Shown in pieces: positions 43,920 through 53,589 of a stretch of 64,000 bases of DNA (positions are counted from its first letter, which is position 1; each line of letters starts with the position of its first letter). This DNA comes from Anaerolineae bacterium (GTDB lineage: Bacteria > Chloroflexota > Anaerolineae > Aggregatilineales > Phototrophicaceae), in NCBI GenBank assembly GCA_019912965.1, contig JAIOHM010000185.1:62001-126000 (forward strand), in the 5' to 3' direction. The position numbers were made by a program, and so were the translations under genes. The notes below the pieces were generated by a model. That model searched no databases. It saw nothing but the letters and a program-made list of their open reading frames with translations, and was not told the DNA's origin.

Positions 43920-46538
43920 CTACGAACAGAGTGCCGCCAATCGCTCGGCAATCTGGGTCGCGCTGGCTTGCAAATCCGCCAGCTTCGTTCGTTCGCGCTC
44001 CACTATATCCGGCTTGGCACGGCTCACAAACTGCTCATTGCCCAACATGCCCTCCGAACGCGCAATCTGCTGCTGAATTTTCTCCTGCTCCTTCGTCAGC
44101 CGTTCACATTCCGCTGCCACATCAACCAAACCCGCCAGCGGCAGGTAAGCCGTCACTTCGCTCACCACTACCGAAGCGGCATCACCGGGTGCGGTTGCTC
44201 CGCTGGAGAGAATACTGGTTTCGGGCGTATTACACATCCGTCCAAACAGGTAGCCGTACTGTTCCAGCGCCTTGCCATAACTTCCCGGTGCAAAAACAGC
44301 ACTGATTTTGCGCGCTGGATCAACATTATATTCCAGACGCACGTTGCGGATGCCGCGCACCAAGTCCATAAGCACGGTCATTTCCGTTTCAGCGCGATCA
44401 TCCAGATAAGCATTATCGGCTTTCGGCCATGATGCCACAATCAGCGATTTACCTTCGTGCGGAATATACTGCCACAATTCCTCGGTGAAAAATGGCATAA
44501 AGGGGTGCAGCAAACGCAACCCTGTATCCAGAATATGCACCAGCACCCGCCGTGTGTTCAACTTGGCCTGAGCATCGCCTTCGTACAGTGGATATTTGCT
44601 CATCTCGATATACCAATCCGCAAATTCACTCCACAGGAAGTCGTAAATCTGCCGTCCCGCTTCGCCATACTGGTAATTGTCGAACAGATACTGCACATTG
44701 CTGATCAGCCGAGTCAAACGACTGGTAATCCAGCGCGAGGGCAAATCCAGTTCGTTTACAGGGGGTAAGCCCGGTGGTATATCGTCTTCCAGATTGCTGG
44801 TCACAAAGTTGGTCATCTGCCACACTTTATTGACAAAACGCCAATTGGCTTCAATCCGGTCTTCACCCAGATTGATGTCGCTGCCCGGTGTGCCGCTGGT
44901 TACTAGGGTAAACCGCAGCGGGTCAGCACCGTATTTATCAACCAATTCCAGGGGGTCGATGGTGTTGCCCAACGTCTTGCTGATTTTGCGGCCGAACTTA
45001 TCGCGAATCAGGCCGTGCAGATATACAGTGCGGAACGGCACATCATCCGTAAACCACAAGCCCATCATAATCATGCGCGCCACCCAGAAGAACAGGATGT
45101 CGTAGCCCGTTTCCATGGTCGCAGTGGGATAAAAACGCTTCAGATCGGGCGTTTTTTCCGGCCAGCCCAGAGTGCTGAATGGCCACAAACCGCTGCTGAA
45201 CCAGGTATCTAACACGTCCTGTTCTGGCGTCCAACCATCCCCTTTGGGAGGCTGCTTGCCTACATGGATTTCACCATTCGGCCCATACCATGCCGGAATA
45301 CGATGTCCCCACCAAAGTTGGCGGCTGATGCACCAATCCTCGATATTTTCCAACCAGTGATAATAGACTTTCTCGAAACGCTCAGGCACGATCTTGATGC
45401 GCCCATCACGAACAGCAGCAACCGCTTTCTCAGCCAGCGGTTGAATTTTCAGGAACCATTGGGTGCTAATCATCGGCTCAACCACTTCGCCGCCTCGCTG
45501 ACTGCGCGGCACAACCATGGTGTGATCTTCAACCTTGATGGTTAACCCCAATGCCGTCATATCCGCCCACAATTTCTCGCGGCAGACGAAACGATCCAGG
45601 CCTTCATATGGTCCCGCCTCGGCATTCAGGGTCGCATTGCGGTTCATCACATTGATGAACTTCAGATTATGGCGCTGCCCGATTTCATAATCGTTGAAGT
45701 CGTGCGCCGGGGTAATTTTCAGCGCCCCGGTACCAAATTCACGATCCACATAGTCATCGGCAATCACCGGAATCGGACGATTCAGGGCTGGCACATAAGC
45801 CGTCTTGCCGATCAGGTGTTTGTAGCGGACATCATCCGGATGCACACAAACAGCCGTATCCCCCAGAATGGTTTCCGGTCGAGTCGTCGCCACCGGGATG
45901 AACTCACCGCCCTCCACCGGATATTTGAAGAAATACAGCTTGCCCTGTTCTTCTTCGCGCTCCACTTCCAAGTCAGAAACCGCCGTCTGTAAACCGGGAC
46001 TCCAGTTCACCAAGCGTGGGCCGCGATAAATCAAACCCTGTTCATACAGCTTGATAAACACTTCCCGTACTGCATTCGACAGCCCATCATCCAGTGTGAA
46101 GCGTTCCCGATCCCAGTCACAGCTTGCGCCCAAACGACGATGCTGATTGGAAATCGATTTTCCATATTTTTCTTTCCATGCCCAGGTACGCGCCAGGAAT
46201 TCTTCACGGCCAACCGCTTCCCGGCTGGTGCCTTCGTCCTGCAACATCCGCTCAACCATCAACTGGGTCGCAATCCCGGCATGGTCAGTACCCGGCACCC
46301 ACAGCGCCGCTTTGCCACGCATCCGTTCATAACGAATCATCAAATCTTCCACCGAAGCAGTCAGCGCGTGCCCAATATGCAGCGCCCCGGTAACATTCGG
46401 CGGCGGCATACTGATGACGAAAGTTTCGGCATCCGGTGCGGCAACCTCCGGCTTAAATAAGCCATTTTGTTCCCACTGCTCATAAATACGCGGTTCAGAT
46501 TCCGCAAAGTTGAAGTTCTTCGGCATCGCTTTGGTCAT
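43920..46538 (-). CDS. valS: Valyl-tRNA synthetase
   Basis: The 872-residue class I synthetase charges tRNA-Val. The HIGH motif is PPNVTGALHIGHA, the KMSKS motif reads KISKT, the editing domain contains TTRPETILGDTAVCV, and a C-terminal coiled coil (residues about 805-870) is the ValRS tRNA-binding arm. The start is the ATG at 46538 with AGGGGTG upstream. Expression is controlled by a T-box leader just upstream. Confidence 0.97.
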   Translation of the reverse strand: MTKAMPKNFNFAESEPRIYEQWEQNGLFKPEVAAPDAETFVISMPPPNVTGALHIGHALTASVEDLMIRYERMRGKAALWVPGTDHAGIATQLMVERMLQDEGTSREAVGREEFLARTWAWKEKYGKSISNQHRRLGASCDWDRERFTLDDGLSNAVREVFIKLYEQGLIYRGPRLVNWSPGLQTAVSDLEVEREEEQGKLYFFKYPVEGGEFIPVATTRPETILGDTAVCVHPDDVRYKHLIGKTAYVPALNRPIPVIADDYVDREFGTGALKITPAHDFNDYEIGQRHNLKFINVMNRNATLNAEAGPYEGLDRFVCREKLWADMTALGLTIKVEDHTMVVPRSQRGGEVVEPMISTQWFLKIQPLAEKAVAAVRDGRIKIVPERFEKVYYHWLENIEDWCISRQLWWGHRIPAWYGPNGEIHVGKQPPKGDGWTPEQDVLDTWFSSGLWPFSTLGWPEKTPDLKRFYPTATMETGYDILFFWVARMIMMGLWFTDDVPFRTVYLHGLIRDKFGRKISKTLGNTIDPLELVDKYGADPLRFTLVTSGTPGSDINLGEDRIEANWRFVNKVWQMTNFVTSNLEDDIPPGLPPVNELDLPSRWITSRLTRLISNVQYLFDNYQYGEAGRQIYDFLWSEFADWYIEMSKYPLYEGDAQAKLNTRRVLVHILDTGLRLLHPFMPFFTEELWQYIPHEGKSLIVASWPKADNAYLDDRAETEMTVLMDLVRGIRNVRLEYNVDPARKISAVFAPGSYGKALEQYGYLFGRMCNTPETSILSSGATAPGDAASVVVSEVTAYLPLAGLVDVAAECERLTKEQEKIQQQIARSEGMLGNEQFVSRAKPDIVERERTKLADLQASATQIAERLAALCS

Positions 46539-46547
46539 ACATCACCC

Positions 46548-46816
46548 CTAAAAACAAAAAGCCCTTTCATCCTATACACAAGGACGAAAGGGCTAGCTTT
46601 CGCGGTACCACCTTGATTCCCCAAACCAAATATTGGCATGGGACACTCTGGCGCTTTAACGGGCGTACCCGGCCATGCTTACTAAGCGTTCAGCATAGCA
46701 ACTCGCGGGCGACCTTCAGTGAACGTTGGCGAGTGGGCTTCCAGCCGATGACCCACACTCTCTGGCGCAGGGAGCTCACCTACTCCTCCCGGTCGAAGTC
46801 GTTACAATTCGGTTTG
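46548..46816 (-). ncRNA. T-box leader (riboswitch) of valS
   Basis: Reading the minus strand, the leader has a GGGAGGAGTA segment (46790-46781, AGTA box), CCAGAGAGTG (46765-46756), a distal loop GGCTGGAAGCC (46745-46735), the T-box proper AAGGTGGTACCGCG (46614-46601), and a terminator with a 14-bp stem (46594-46581 with 46573-46560, one mismatch) followed by U-rich sequence to 46550. A GUC valine codon at 46713-46711, 51 nt after the CAGAGAG element and preceded by GAAG, is the best specifier candidate. Uncharged tRNA-Val should stabilise the antiterminator and turn on valS. This element fills most of the 408-bp gap before the next gene. Confidence 0.93.
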
Positions 46817-46822
46817 AATGGC

Positions 46823-46852
46823 AGTATAACATGGTACGAATTAGCCAGTCAA
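46823..46852 (-). promoter_or_regulatory. Sigma-70-type promoter of the valS leader
   Basis: On the minus strand TTGACT (46852-46847) and TATACT (46828-46823) are 18 bp apart, placing the transcription start near 46816, just ahead of the T-box stem I. Confidence 0.75.
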
Positions 46853-46946
46853 TCCCTCCACTTCGTTATAATGTCCTTAGCTTGCAGGGCATATGCATCT
46901 GTGCTAGACTGTCTCAAACATTGGTTCAAGTATAAAACATACTAGC

Positions 46947-48110
46947 ATGTCCGAAAAAATCTTAATTGTGGATGATGATATTGATAGCCTGAAGTTGATC
47001 GGCCTGATGTTGCAGCGGCACGGTTATGAAGTTGTGGCCGCCAATGCCGGGAATCAAGCTATCTCCAAAGCATCCACCGAACATCCCAATCTCATCATCC
47101 TTGATGTGATGATGCCGGACATGGACGGCTACGAAGTCTGCCGCCGCCTGCGCGCCAACCCGGACACCAAAACCATCCCGATCATCATGTTCACCGCCAA
47201 AACGCTGGTGGATGATAAGGTAGCAGGCTTTGAGGCGGGCGCGGACGATTACCTCACCAAACCAACCCACCCCAACGAACTTGCCTCGCGTGTCAAAACG
47301 ATGCTGGCCCGCACGACCGGGCAGAAACAACAGGAAACCAGCAAGGGTCTGAGTGTCGGTGTGATTGGTGCTAAAGGGGGAGTGGGAACCAGCACCATTG
47401 CCCTAAACCTGACGGCAGCCTTCAATCTGCGCGGTGAAAACAGCATACTTGGAGATTTCTGTCTCGGCTCTGGTAGTCTGGGATTATCCATCGGTTTTGG
47501 TCAATCGTCGGGCATGGCAAATGTCCTGATTAAACCCGCCAATGAAATCCGCTCCACGCTGATTGAAAGTGAATTGACACTTCACCAATCCGGCCTGCGG
47601 GCGCTTTTAACCGCCGCTCATCCCCAGGATGCCCAATTATCCTACCCGGATGACTCGGCGTTGGCGGTTGTGCGGGCGATGCGGACGATGGGACGACCAG
47701 CAGTATTCGATCTGGGCAGCCGTCTGAATACAACCACTAACCGCCTCCAGCGCGAGATGGATCAACTGGTATTGGTCGTGGAACCAACTCCGGTAGCGCT
47801 GTCTATGGCACGCGAAATGCTGCACGAATTAGAACCTGGCAACCCAAATTCCGGGCGCATTCATGTTGTTGTCGTTAATCGGGCGCAATCCAATGTCCAA
47901 ACGCCCTGGCACGAAATCGAGCACGCACTTGGTCAGGATTTACGGGCAATCATCTCCAACGCCCATGACCAACTTTTCCAAGCCATGCGTGCCGCTGTTC
48001 CAATTGTCATTTATCAACCGAACGCTGTTATCTCCGGGCAGATCATGAAACTGGCCGAAGACCTGGCTGCGCGCGTCAAGGTGACAGCCGGGGGTGAATT
48101 GAGTTATTAG
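46947..48110 (+). CDS. Receiver domain fused to a TadZ/CpaE-like ATPase
   Basis: Residues 1-122 are a complete response-regulator receiver: acidic Asp9-11, phosphoacceptor Asp53 (LDVMMPDMDG), Thr83 and Lys105. After a short linker, residues 135-385 form a MinD/ParA-type P-loop ATPase with the deviant Walker A GAKGGVGTST: signature Lys143 is kept, but Thr148 replaces the canonical P-loop lysine, as in TadZ/CpaE pilus-localisation proteins. Unlike many TadZ proteins, the receiver keeps all active-site residues. Phosphorylation may control polar localisation of some machine; no pilus genes are in the window. It leads an operon with a sirtuin and a histidine kinase. Confidence 0.85.
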   Translation: MSEKILIVDDDIDSLKLIGLMLQRHGYEVVAANAGNQAISKASTEHPNLIILDVMMPDMDGYEVCRRLRANPDTKTIPIIMFTAKTLVDDKVAGFEAGADDYLTKPTHPNELASRVKTMLARTTGQKQQETSKGLSVGVIGAKGGVGTSTIALNLTAAFNLRGENSILGDFCLGSGSLGLSIGFGQSSGMANVLIKPANEIRSTLIESELTLHQSGLRALLTAAHPQDAQLSYPDDSALAVVRAMRTMGRPAVFDLGSRLNTTTNRLQREMDQLVLVVEPTPVALSMAREMLHELEPGNPNSGRIHVVVVNRAQSNVQTPWHEIEHALGQDLRAIISNAHDQLFQAMRAAVPIVIYQPNAVISGQIMKLAEDLAARVKVTAGGELSY

Positions 48111-48125
48111 TTGTAAGCCCCAATT

Positions 48126-48887
48126 ATGTTGCTTGAAAAAATTGATTGTGTCGCGCAGTTGATTAAACAGTCCCGGAAAATCGTCGCCTTCACGGGCGCA
48201 GGCATTAGCACTCCCTCCGGCATTCCCGATTTTCGCAGCCCACATTCCGGTATGTGGAATAATGTAGACCCGATGGTGGTTGCCAGCATTTACGGCTTTC
48301 GCAACGATCCGCAGGCGTTCTATGACTGGATTTATCCGCTGACTCAAACGACCGTAAACGCCCTGCCCAACCCAGCGCATGATGCACTGGTGCGGTTGGA
48401 AACGCTTGGTCATTTGAAAGCAGTCATCACCCAGAATATCGACATGCTGCATACCCGTGCGGGCAGCAAAACGGTTTACGAATTACACGGTCACATGCGG
48501 GAGGCCACCTGTATCCATTGTTTTGCCGTCTATGCCGCAGAACCAATTATTGCTCAATTTCTGGTCGATAAGCAGGTGCCGCACTGTAGCCGCTGCGGGG
48601 GTGTGCTGAAGCCAAACGTGATTCTGTTTGGTGAACAATTGCCCATTCAACAGCTTATGGGCGCACAGGATGCTGCCCGTAATACCGATTTAATGATTAT
48701 TATTGGTTCATCGCTGGAAGTTGCACCTGCTTCCGAGTTGCCGCTATTGGCGACCCGTGCGGGCGCAAAACTGGTCATCCTTAACCTGGAAAATACGCAT
48801 CTGGATGCAAAGGCGCAGGTCGTTATTCACGCAGACGCCGCCGAAATCCTACCGGAAATCATGCAGCGTTTGGAGATTACCGCATGA
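48126..48887 (+). CDS. SIR2-family NAD-dependent protein deacylase
   Basis: The 253-residue sirtuin has FTGAGISTPSGIPDFRS for NAD binding, TQNIDMLH, the catalytic His121 (ELHGHM), and a zinc ribbon with Cys129, Cys132, Cys154 and Cys157. It should remove acyl groups from lysines using NAD and release nicotinamide. The ATG lies 15 bp after the preceding stop, and its stop overlaps the kinase start (ATGA). Its place between a response regulator and a kinase hints at a regulatory role. Confidence 0.93.
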   Translation: MLLEKIDCVAQLIKQSRKIVAFTGAGISTPSGIPDFRSPHSGMWNNVDPMVVASIYGFRNDPQAFYDWIYPLTQTTVNALPNPAHDALVRLETLGHLKAVITQNIDMLHTRAGSKTVYELHGHMREATCIHCFAVYAAEPIIAQFLVDKQVPHCSRCGGVLKPNVILFGEQLPIQQLMGAQDAARNTDLMIIIGSSLEVAPASELPLLATRAGAKLVILNLENTHLDAKAQVVIHADAAEILPEIMQRLEITA

Positions 48888-50107
48888 CAATTGCCACCAA
48901 TAACACCGATAGCAACACACTGATGCTCTCCCGTTACCAACGATTGATTGAAATCAGCCAGCAGTTGAATTCAACGCTCGATTTAGGATCGCTGCTGAAG
49001 AAAATTATCTCCGCCGCGAAGGAACTCACCAATACCGAAGCCGCTTCGATTATGCTCATTGACCCCTCAACTGGCGATTTGCGCTTCGAGATTGCATCCA
49101 ACATCAAACCGCAGGATATGGAAGATATTATCATTCCAAAAGGTAGCGGCATCGCTGGATGGGTGGCGCTGCATGGTGAACCACGTGTGATTGACGACGT
49201 GACCAAAGAGCCAACCTGGACGCGCAAAGTTGACGATACCATCGAATTCCAGACGCGCAGCATTCTGGCTGTCCCGCTGCGTACCCACAACAAGGTTATC
49301 GGTGTGCTGGAAGGAATCAACAAAATTGGTGGGGGCGGATGGGATGAAAGTGACATCAACACACTCACCACACTGGCAGGACAAGCCGCTATCGCCATCG
49401 AAAATGCGCGCCTGTTCCAGCAGAGCGACTTCATTGCCGAAATGGTTCATGAACTGCGTACCCCGCTGGCTGCCCTGAAAGCCAGTACGGTTCTGCTTAT
49501 GCGCCCCGACCTGCCGGATAATAAACGCAGCGACATCATCACCACCATGCACAGCGAAACCGAGCGCCTCAGCCGCCTGACGAGTGACTTCCTCGATCTG
49601 GCACGACTAGAGTCCGGGCGTACACGGTTGGATATTTTGCGCTTTGATTTAAAGAAACTGATTGAAGAAAGCGTGGATGTTGTACTGCCGCAGGCCAGCG
49701 ATAAACACGTCAATATCTACATCGAGTGTGACCACTTCACTGCCAGTGCAGATCGCGGCAAGATCAAACAAGTGCTGCTTAACCTCCTCACGAATGCCAT
49801 CAAATACAACCGCGAAAAGGGCGAGATTCGCGTTCAAGCGAGTGAAGCTGGCGAAGGCGGCGAACAACAACCGCTTGTTCAAGTCGCAGTTGCCGATACG
49901 GGCTATGGTATTTCCAAAGAACATCAAAAGCACATGTTCGAGAAATTCTATCGAGTCTCAGATACTGCCGGATTCACACAGGGAACCGGGTTAGGACTGG
50001 CAATCGCCAAACAGATCATCGAGGCGCACGGCGGCCAGATCACACTCGAAAGTGAACAGGGACGAGGCTCAACATTCGCCATCACGCTGCCGCTTGCCAC
50101 CCGCTAA
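48884..50107 (+). CDS. Soluble GAF-domain sensor histidine kinase
   Basis: The 407-residue protein has a GAF domain (about residues 25-178) followed by a HisKA domain with phosphoacceptor His189 (MVHELRTPLAAL) and a HATPase domain with N box NLLTNAIKYN, G1 DTGYGIS and G2 GTGLGLA. There is no membrane segment, so it senses a cytoplasmic signal. The start overlaps the sirtuin stop. The receiver-ATPase two genes upstream is the likely phosphorylation partner. Confidence 0.93.
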   Translation: MTIATNNTDSNTLMLSRYQRLIEISQQLNSTLDLGSLLKKIISAAKELTNTEAASIMLIDPSTGDLRFEIASNIKPQDMEDIIIPKGSGIAGWVALHGEPRVIDDVTKEPTWTRKVDDTIEFQTRSILAVPLRTHNKVIGVLEGINKIGGGGWDESDINTLTTLAGQAAIAIENARLFQQSDFIAEMVHELRTPLAALKASTVLLMRPDLPDNKRSDIITTMHSETERLSRLTSDFLDLARLESGRTRLDILRFDLKKLIEESVDVVLPQASDKHVNIYIECDHFTASADRGKIKQVLLNLLTNAIKYNREKGEIRVQASEAGEGGEQQPLVQVAVADTGYGISKEHQKHMFEKFYRVSDTAGFTQGTGLGLAIAKQIIEAHGGQITLESEQGRGSTFAITLPLATR

Positions 50108-50120
50108 ACCAAAATTTCAC

Positions 50121-50147
50121 GGGGAGCTACAGCTTTCCCCTTCTTTG
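50121..50147 (+). terminator. Terminator after the histidine kinase gene
   Basis: GGGGAGCT (50121-50128) pairs with AGCT-TT-CCCC (50131-50140) around a 2-nt loop, followed by TTCTTTG. It lies between the kinase stop and the stop of the convergent dehydrogenase gene. The very tight loop makes the exact fold uncertain. Confidence 0.55.
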
Positions 50148-50165
50148 AACTTCTGACCACTGCAC

Positions 50166-51113
50166 TCAAAAATCCAGCAGTACCTTCAACGCACCTTTTA
50201 TTTGAGCATGTTCCATTGCCAGTAGTGCCTCGTCAAATGGATAACGGGCTTCAATTAACGGTTGAGTATCTACTAGACCGCGTTCCAGCAAACGAAGTGC
50301 CGCGTCAAATGGGCCGCAGCGGCTTCCCACAATACGGATTTCGCGGACAGCAATCTGCGTCAAATCCGCTTGAGGCAAACCGTTATAAGTGCTTTTGAGG
50401 ACAATTGTTCCACGCGACTCAACCAGATTGAGTGCCGCCGCAAAGCCGTCTTCATTCCCTGTGACTTCCACCACTACCTGCGCGCGCTGGGGTTCTAAAT
50501 CCTCCAATGCTGCTGTTTGAATGCCCCAGTTTTGCAGCAAACGAGCCTGCTGCTCCCGGCGCACAACCGCAATTACATCCGCACCTGTCAGTTTCAAGAC
50601 CTGTGCGATCAACATCCCCAACTTGCCCAAACCAATGACGATCACCCGGTCGCGCGGAGAAATATGAACCCCTTCTGTTACTTGCAAGGCTGCCGCTAAT
50701 GGCTCAACAAAGACTGCTTGGTCATCGCTAACCATATCTGGAACAATGTGGAGGTTGCGTTGGGGAAGCACTAGATAATCCGCAAATGCCCCCGGATAAC
50801 GTCGGATGCCAACTGTCATACGATTGCGGCACTGACTTGGAATACTCCGTTGGCAGAAATCACACTGCCCGCACACCACACTGATCTCACCCACCACCCG
50901 CTTACCCATTAGGGTTGGTGAACCTTCGACCACTTCCGCGACAAATTCATGCCCAAGAATACCGGAAAAATTGTACATCCCGGCGACGAGTTCCAAATCA
51001 GTATTGCAGATGCCAGCCTGCCGTATTTTCAGCAGCGCGCCGTCACCTTGATATTGCGGTATCGGCAAGGAAGTATCCAAACGCAGTTGACCGTCAAAGA
51101 TCAGCCCACGCAT
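50166..51113 (-). CDS. Zinc-dependent MDR family dehydrogenase
   Basis: The 315-residue enzyme has the catalytic zinc motif AGICNTDLELVAG and GHEFVAEV, structural-zinc cysteines (CGQCDFCQRSIPSQC), and the NAD loop VIGLGKLGMLIAQV. At 315 residues it is slightly shorter than typical alcohol dehydrogenases of about 345. It begins 3 bp after secF, apparently co-transcribed with the Sec genes, an unexplained pairing. The substrate is unknown. Confidence 0.83.
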   Translation of the reverse strand: MRGLIFDGQLRLDTSLPIPQYQGDGALLKIRQAGICNTDLELVAGMYNFSGILGHEFVAEVVEGSPTLMGKRVVGEISVVCGQCDFCQRSIPSQCRNRMTVGIRRYPGAFADYLVLPQRNLHIVPDMVSDDQAVFVEPLAAALQVTEGVHISPRDRVIVIGLGKLGMLIAQVLKLTGADVIAVVRREQQARLLQNWGIQTAALEDLEPQRAQVVVEVTGNEDGFAAALNLVESRGTIVLKSTYNGLPQADLTQIAVREIRIVGSRCGPFDAALRLLERGLVDTQPLIEARYPFDEALLAMEHAQIKGALKVLLDF

Positions 51114-51116
51114 GGC

Positions 51117-52070
51117 TTAAACCTCAGCGTCAGCGGTTTTCAAAGGCCGCCGATTGATGAACGGAATTTCGCCCTTTTCCCATGAAACCAGCAGCGGCAC
51201 GGCAATGAAAATTGAGGAATATGTACCCGTCAGCAAACCCACAAACAGGATGGCGATGAACTGTTTGATGCTGTCGCCGCCGAAAATGAGAATAGCGACC
51301 ATGATGAAAAAGGCATTCAACTGCGTCGCCAACGAGCGATGAATCGTCTCCAGAATACTCCGGTTGATAATCGTTTCATACGGCTCACCGAGATGTTTGG
51401 GAATGTTCTCACGAATACGGTCGAATAACACGATGGTATCCTGTACCGAAAAACCAACAACAGTCAACACTGCTGTCAGGAACAGCGCATCAACTTCCCA
51501 ACCCAACAGCAAACCCGCCAGTGACATAATGGCCGAAACCACCAGAACATCATGCACCATCGCCAGCACTGCACATACACCATAGCGGAAAGCATTCGGC
51601 ACACTGCGGAAAGCAAACAGGATAAACCCGGTGATGACCGCCGCCACCACCAGAACCGCCACAAATGCGGCCTGTGTCACTTCTTGCCCGATGGTGGCAG
51701 AAACCTGCTCAATACGCAGGCTGCCCCGGTCAACGGGTGCAAGTGTGCCCAATGCGCCTACAATTTCATCGACAGTTGCCTGATCGCGGAACGAACCACG
51801 CACCGACCAGCGATTTTGTTCCGGTTCGCCAAGCTGCTGAATAATGACCGTATCTTCGCCAAAACTGGCAAACACATCCCGAATGCCGCTTTCAGTCGCC
51901 CCAGCTTCGGCAAATTTCAACTCGTAAATTGCACCACCTTCAAAATCGATACTCAGGCGGAAAAGCTGCCCGGTCGTCGCCAGTGAATAGATCATAACAG
52001 CGATACCGGGGAGGATTACTAACGCGGAAATAATGAAAAACCAGCGTCGTTTCTGTACCAGACTGAACAT
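51117..52070 (-). CDS. secF: Protein translocase subunit SecF
   Basis: The 317-residue membrane protein works with SecD to pull secreted proteins out of the SecYEG channel using the ion gradient. It has helix 1 (FFIISALVILPGIAVMIYS), a periplasmic domain beginning SIDFEGGAIYELKF, and five further helices with VGFSVQDTIVLFDRIREN between helices 4 and 5, the SecF hallmark. It starts 12 bp after secD. Confidence 0.95.
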   Translation of the reverse strand: MFSLVQKRRWFFIISALVILPGIAVMIYSLATTGQLFRLSIDFEGGAIYELKFAEAGATESGIRDVFASFGEDTVIIQQLGEPEQNRWSVRGSFRDQATVDEIVGALGTLAPVDRGSLRIEQVSATIGQEVTQAAFVAVLVVAAVITGFILFAFRSVPNAFRYGVCAVLAMVHDVLVVSAIMSLAGLLLGWEVDALFLTAVLTVVGFSVQDTIVLFDRIRENIPKHLGEPYETIINRSILETIHRSLATQLNAFFIMVAILIFGGDSIKQFIAILFVGLLTGTYSSIFIAVPLLVSWEKGEIPFINRRPLKTADAEV

Positions 52071-52082
52071 AGTATTATCTCC

Positions 52083-53567
52083 CTAGACGCCCAGTAACCA
52101 GTGGCGCTGGATAAGCGGTTGCCGCAAACCAGCAACCAGCAAATGCAGAAATGTGCGCGTCACAATGACCGCTGTAAACAAGTTGATTAGCAAGCCAAGT
52201 GCCAATGTCACCGCGAAACCACTGACGATGCTCGCACCGGGAGTCTGCCCAAACAGGAACAAAATACCGCAGATAATAATTGTCGAAAAATTCGAGTCAC
52301 GGATTGAAGCCCAAGCGCGATCAAAACCGGATTTCAAAGCGGTATCCAGATCGTTTCCAGCCCGCAGTTCTTCTTTGATGCGTTCAAAAATCAGGATGTT
52401 GCCATCCACCGCTGTGCCAATGGAAATCAAAAAGCCGACAATCGCGGGCAGCGTCAATGTCACCGGAAGGAGTTTGAAGACTGCCATATTCAGCACAATG
52501 AACACCAGCAGTGCCAGATCAGCCGCAATTCCCGGAACACGGTAATACACCAGCATGAAGGTCAGCACCACGATCACACCAATGATACCTGCCCGAATGC
52601 TCAGATTAACTGATTCCTGTCCGAGCGTTGCACCAACCGTTTCAGCGGATTCAACCCGCAGCGGAATAGGAAGCGCACCGGAACGCAGTTGCAGCGCTAA
52701 CTGTTTGGCCTCCTGTTCAGTGAAATTGCCGGAAATTACCCCGCCTGTATCCAGCTTCGCCTGAATAGTCGGCGCAGACAGCACAATACCGTCCAATACA
52801 ATTGCCATCGGTTGCCCAATGCGAGCATCAGTGAATGGCCCGAACACCGCCCCACCTTCTGATGTCAATTCAAACTGGATAATCCAGCGACCGCGTTGGT
52901 CAAGCGATGCCACTGCCGATTGTAACCCCGCGCCCGTCATCACCGTCTGGAAAGGCTGCCCGGTCAGCGGATTAGCGATAGCCTGTGGCTCAGTCGGCGT
53001 TTCAGGAGTCACTTCGGCAGCTACCTCCCCAGCAGTCTCAACAGCAGAAGTTGCCTCTGGTGTAACTTCGATAGAGGCTTCTACTGCATCGCGCTGCTGT
53101 TGAATAAGCAACTGCTCGGTCGTCAGGATTTTCTGGCCTTCAAGTTGAAGCACCTGTGCCCCCAGCCCACCGAAATCAACGAATTCCAGCAGTGCCGTTT
53201 TCTGAATGGTGTCAATCGCCTGCTGCGGATCACGCACACCCGGCAGTTCCACCAGAATGCGGTCACGCCCCTGCACCTGCACCGTTGCCTCGCCCACACC
53301 CAGCGAATTTACACGCCGCGCCACATTGTTGGCGGCCTGACGTAAATCGTCAATTGTAAATGCCCCCGGTGGCAATTCCGCCTGAAGCAGAACACGCAAC
53401 CCACCGACCAAATCCAGGCCCAAACTCTGCCGGACATTTAGGCCAATGTCCTCTTTGCCATCGTTATCAGTATCCAGATGGATACCTTGATTATCTGGCA
53501 GGCTCACCCACACGCAGAAAATCGTCAATACCACGATGAAAACCAGCCAGCGAACGTGACTTCGCAT
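52083..53567 (-). CDS. secD: Protein translocase subunit SecD
   Basis: The 494-residue partner of SecF has a first helix (residues 7-23), the motif LGLDLVGGLRVLLQ, a large periplasmic domain, and five helices at the C-terminus with GTAVDGNILIFERIKEE. The periplasmic part holds a low-complexity insert of about 35 residues rich in Thr, Pro, Glu and Val (around residues 165-200). It follows yajC in the operon, after a stem-loop. Confidence 0.95.
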   Translation of the reverse strand: MRSHVRWLVFIVVLTIFCVWVSLPDNQGIHLDTDNDGKEDIGLNVRQSLGLDLVGGLRVLLQAELPPGAFTIDDLRQAANNVARRVNSLGVGEATVQVQGRDRILVELPGVRDPQQAIDTIQKTALLEFVDFGGLGAQVLQLEGQKILTTEQLLIQQQRDAVEASIEVTPEATSAVETAGEVAAEVTPETPTEPQAIANPLTGQPFQTVMTGAGLQSAVASLDQRGRWIIQFELTSEGGAVFGPFTDARIGQPMAIVLDGIVLSAPTIQAKLDTGGVISGNFTEQEAKQLALQLRSGALPIPLRVESAETVGATLGQESVNLSIRAGIIGVIVVLTFMLVYYRVPGIAADLALLVFIVLNMAVFKLLPVTLTLPAIVGFLISIGTAVDGNILIFERIKEELRAGNDLDTALKSGFDRAWASIRDSNFSTIIICGILFLFGQTPGASIVSGFAVTLALGLLINLFTAVIVTRTFLHLLVAGLRQPLIQRHWLLGV

Positions 53568-53589
53568 AACGAACCTTTCTAAAACAATT

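Noticed and set aside
43931-46460. Several long open frames opposite valS
   Set aside because: They are antisense to a well-conserved synthetase gene, have biased composition (His, Pro, Arg rich) and lack ribosome-binding sites.
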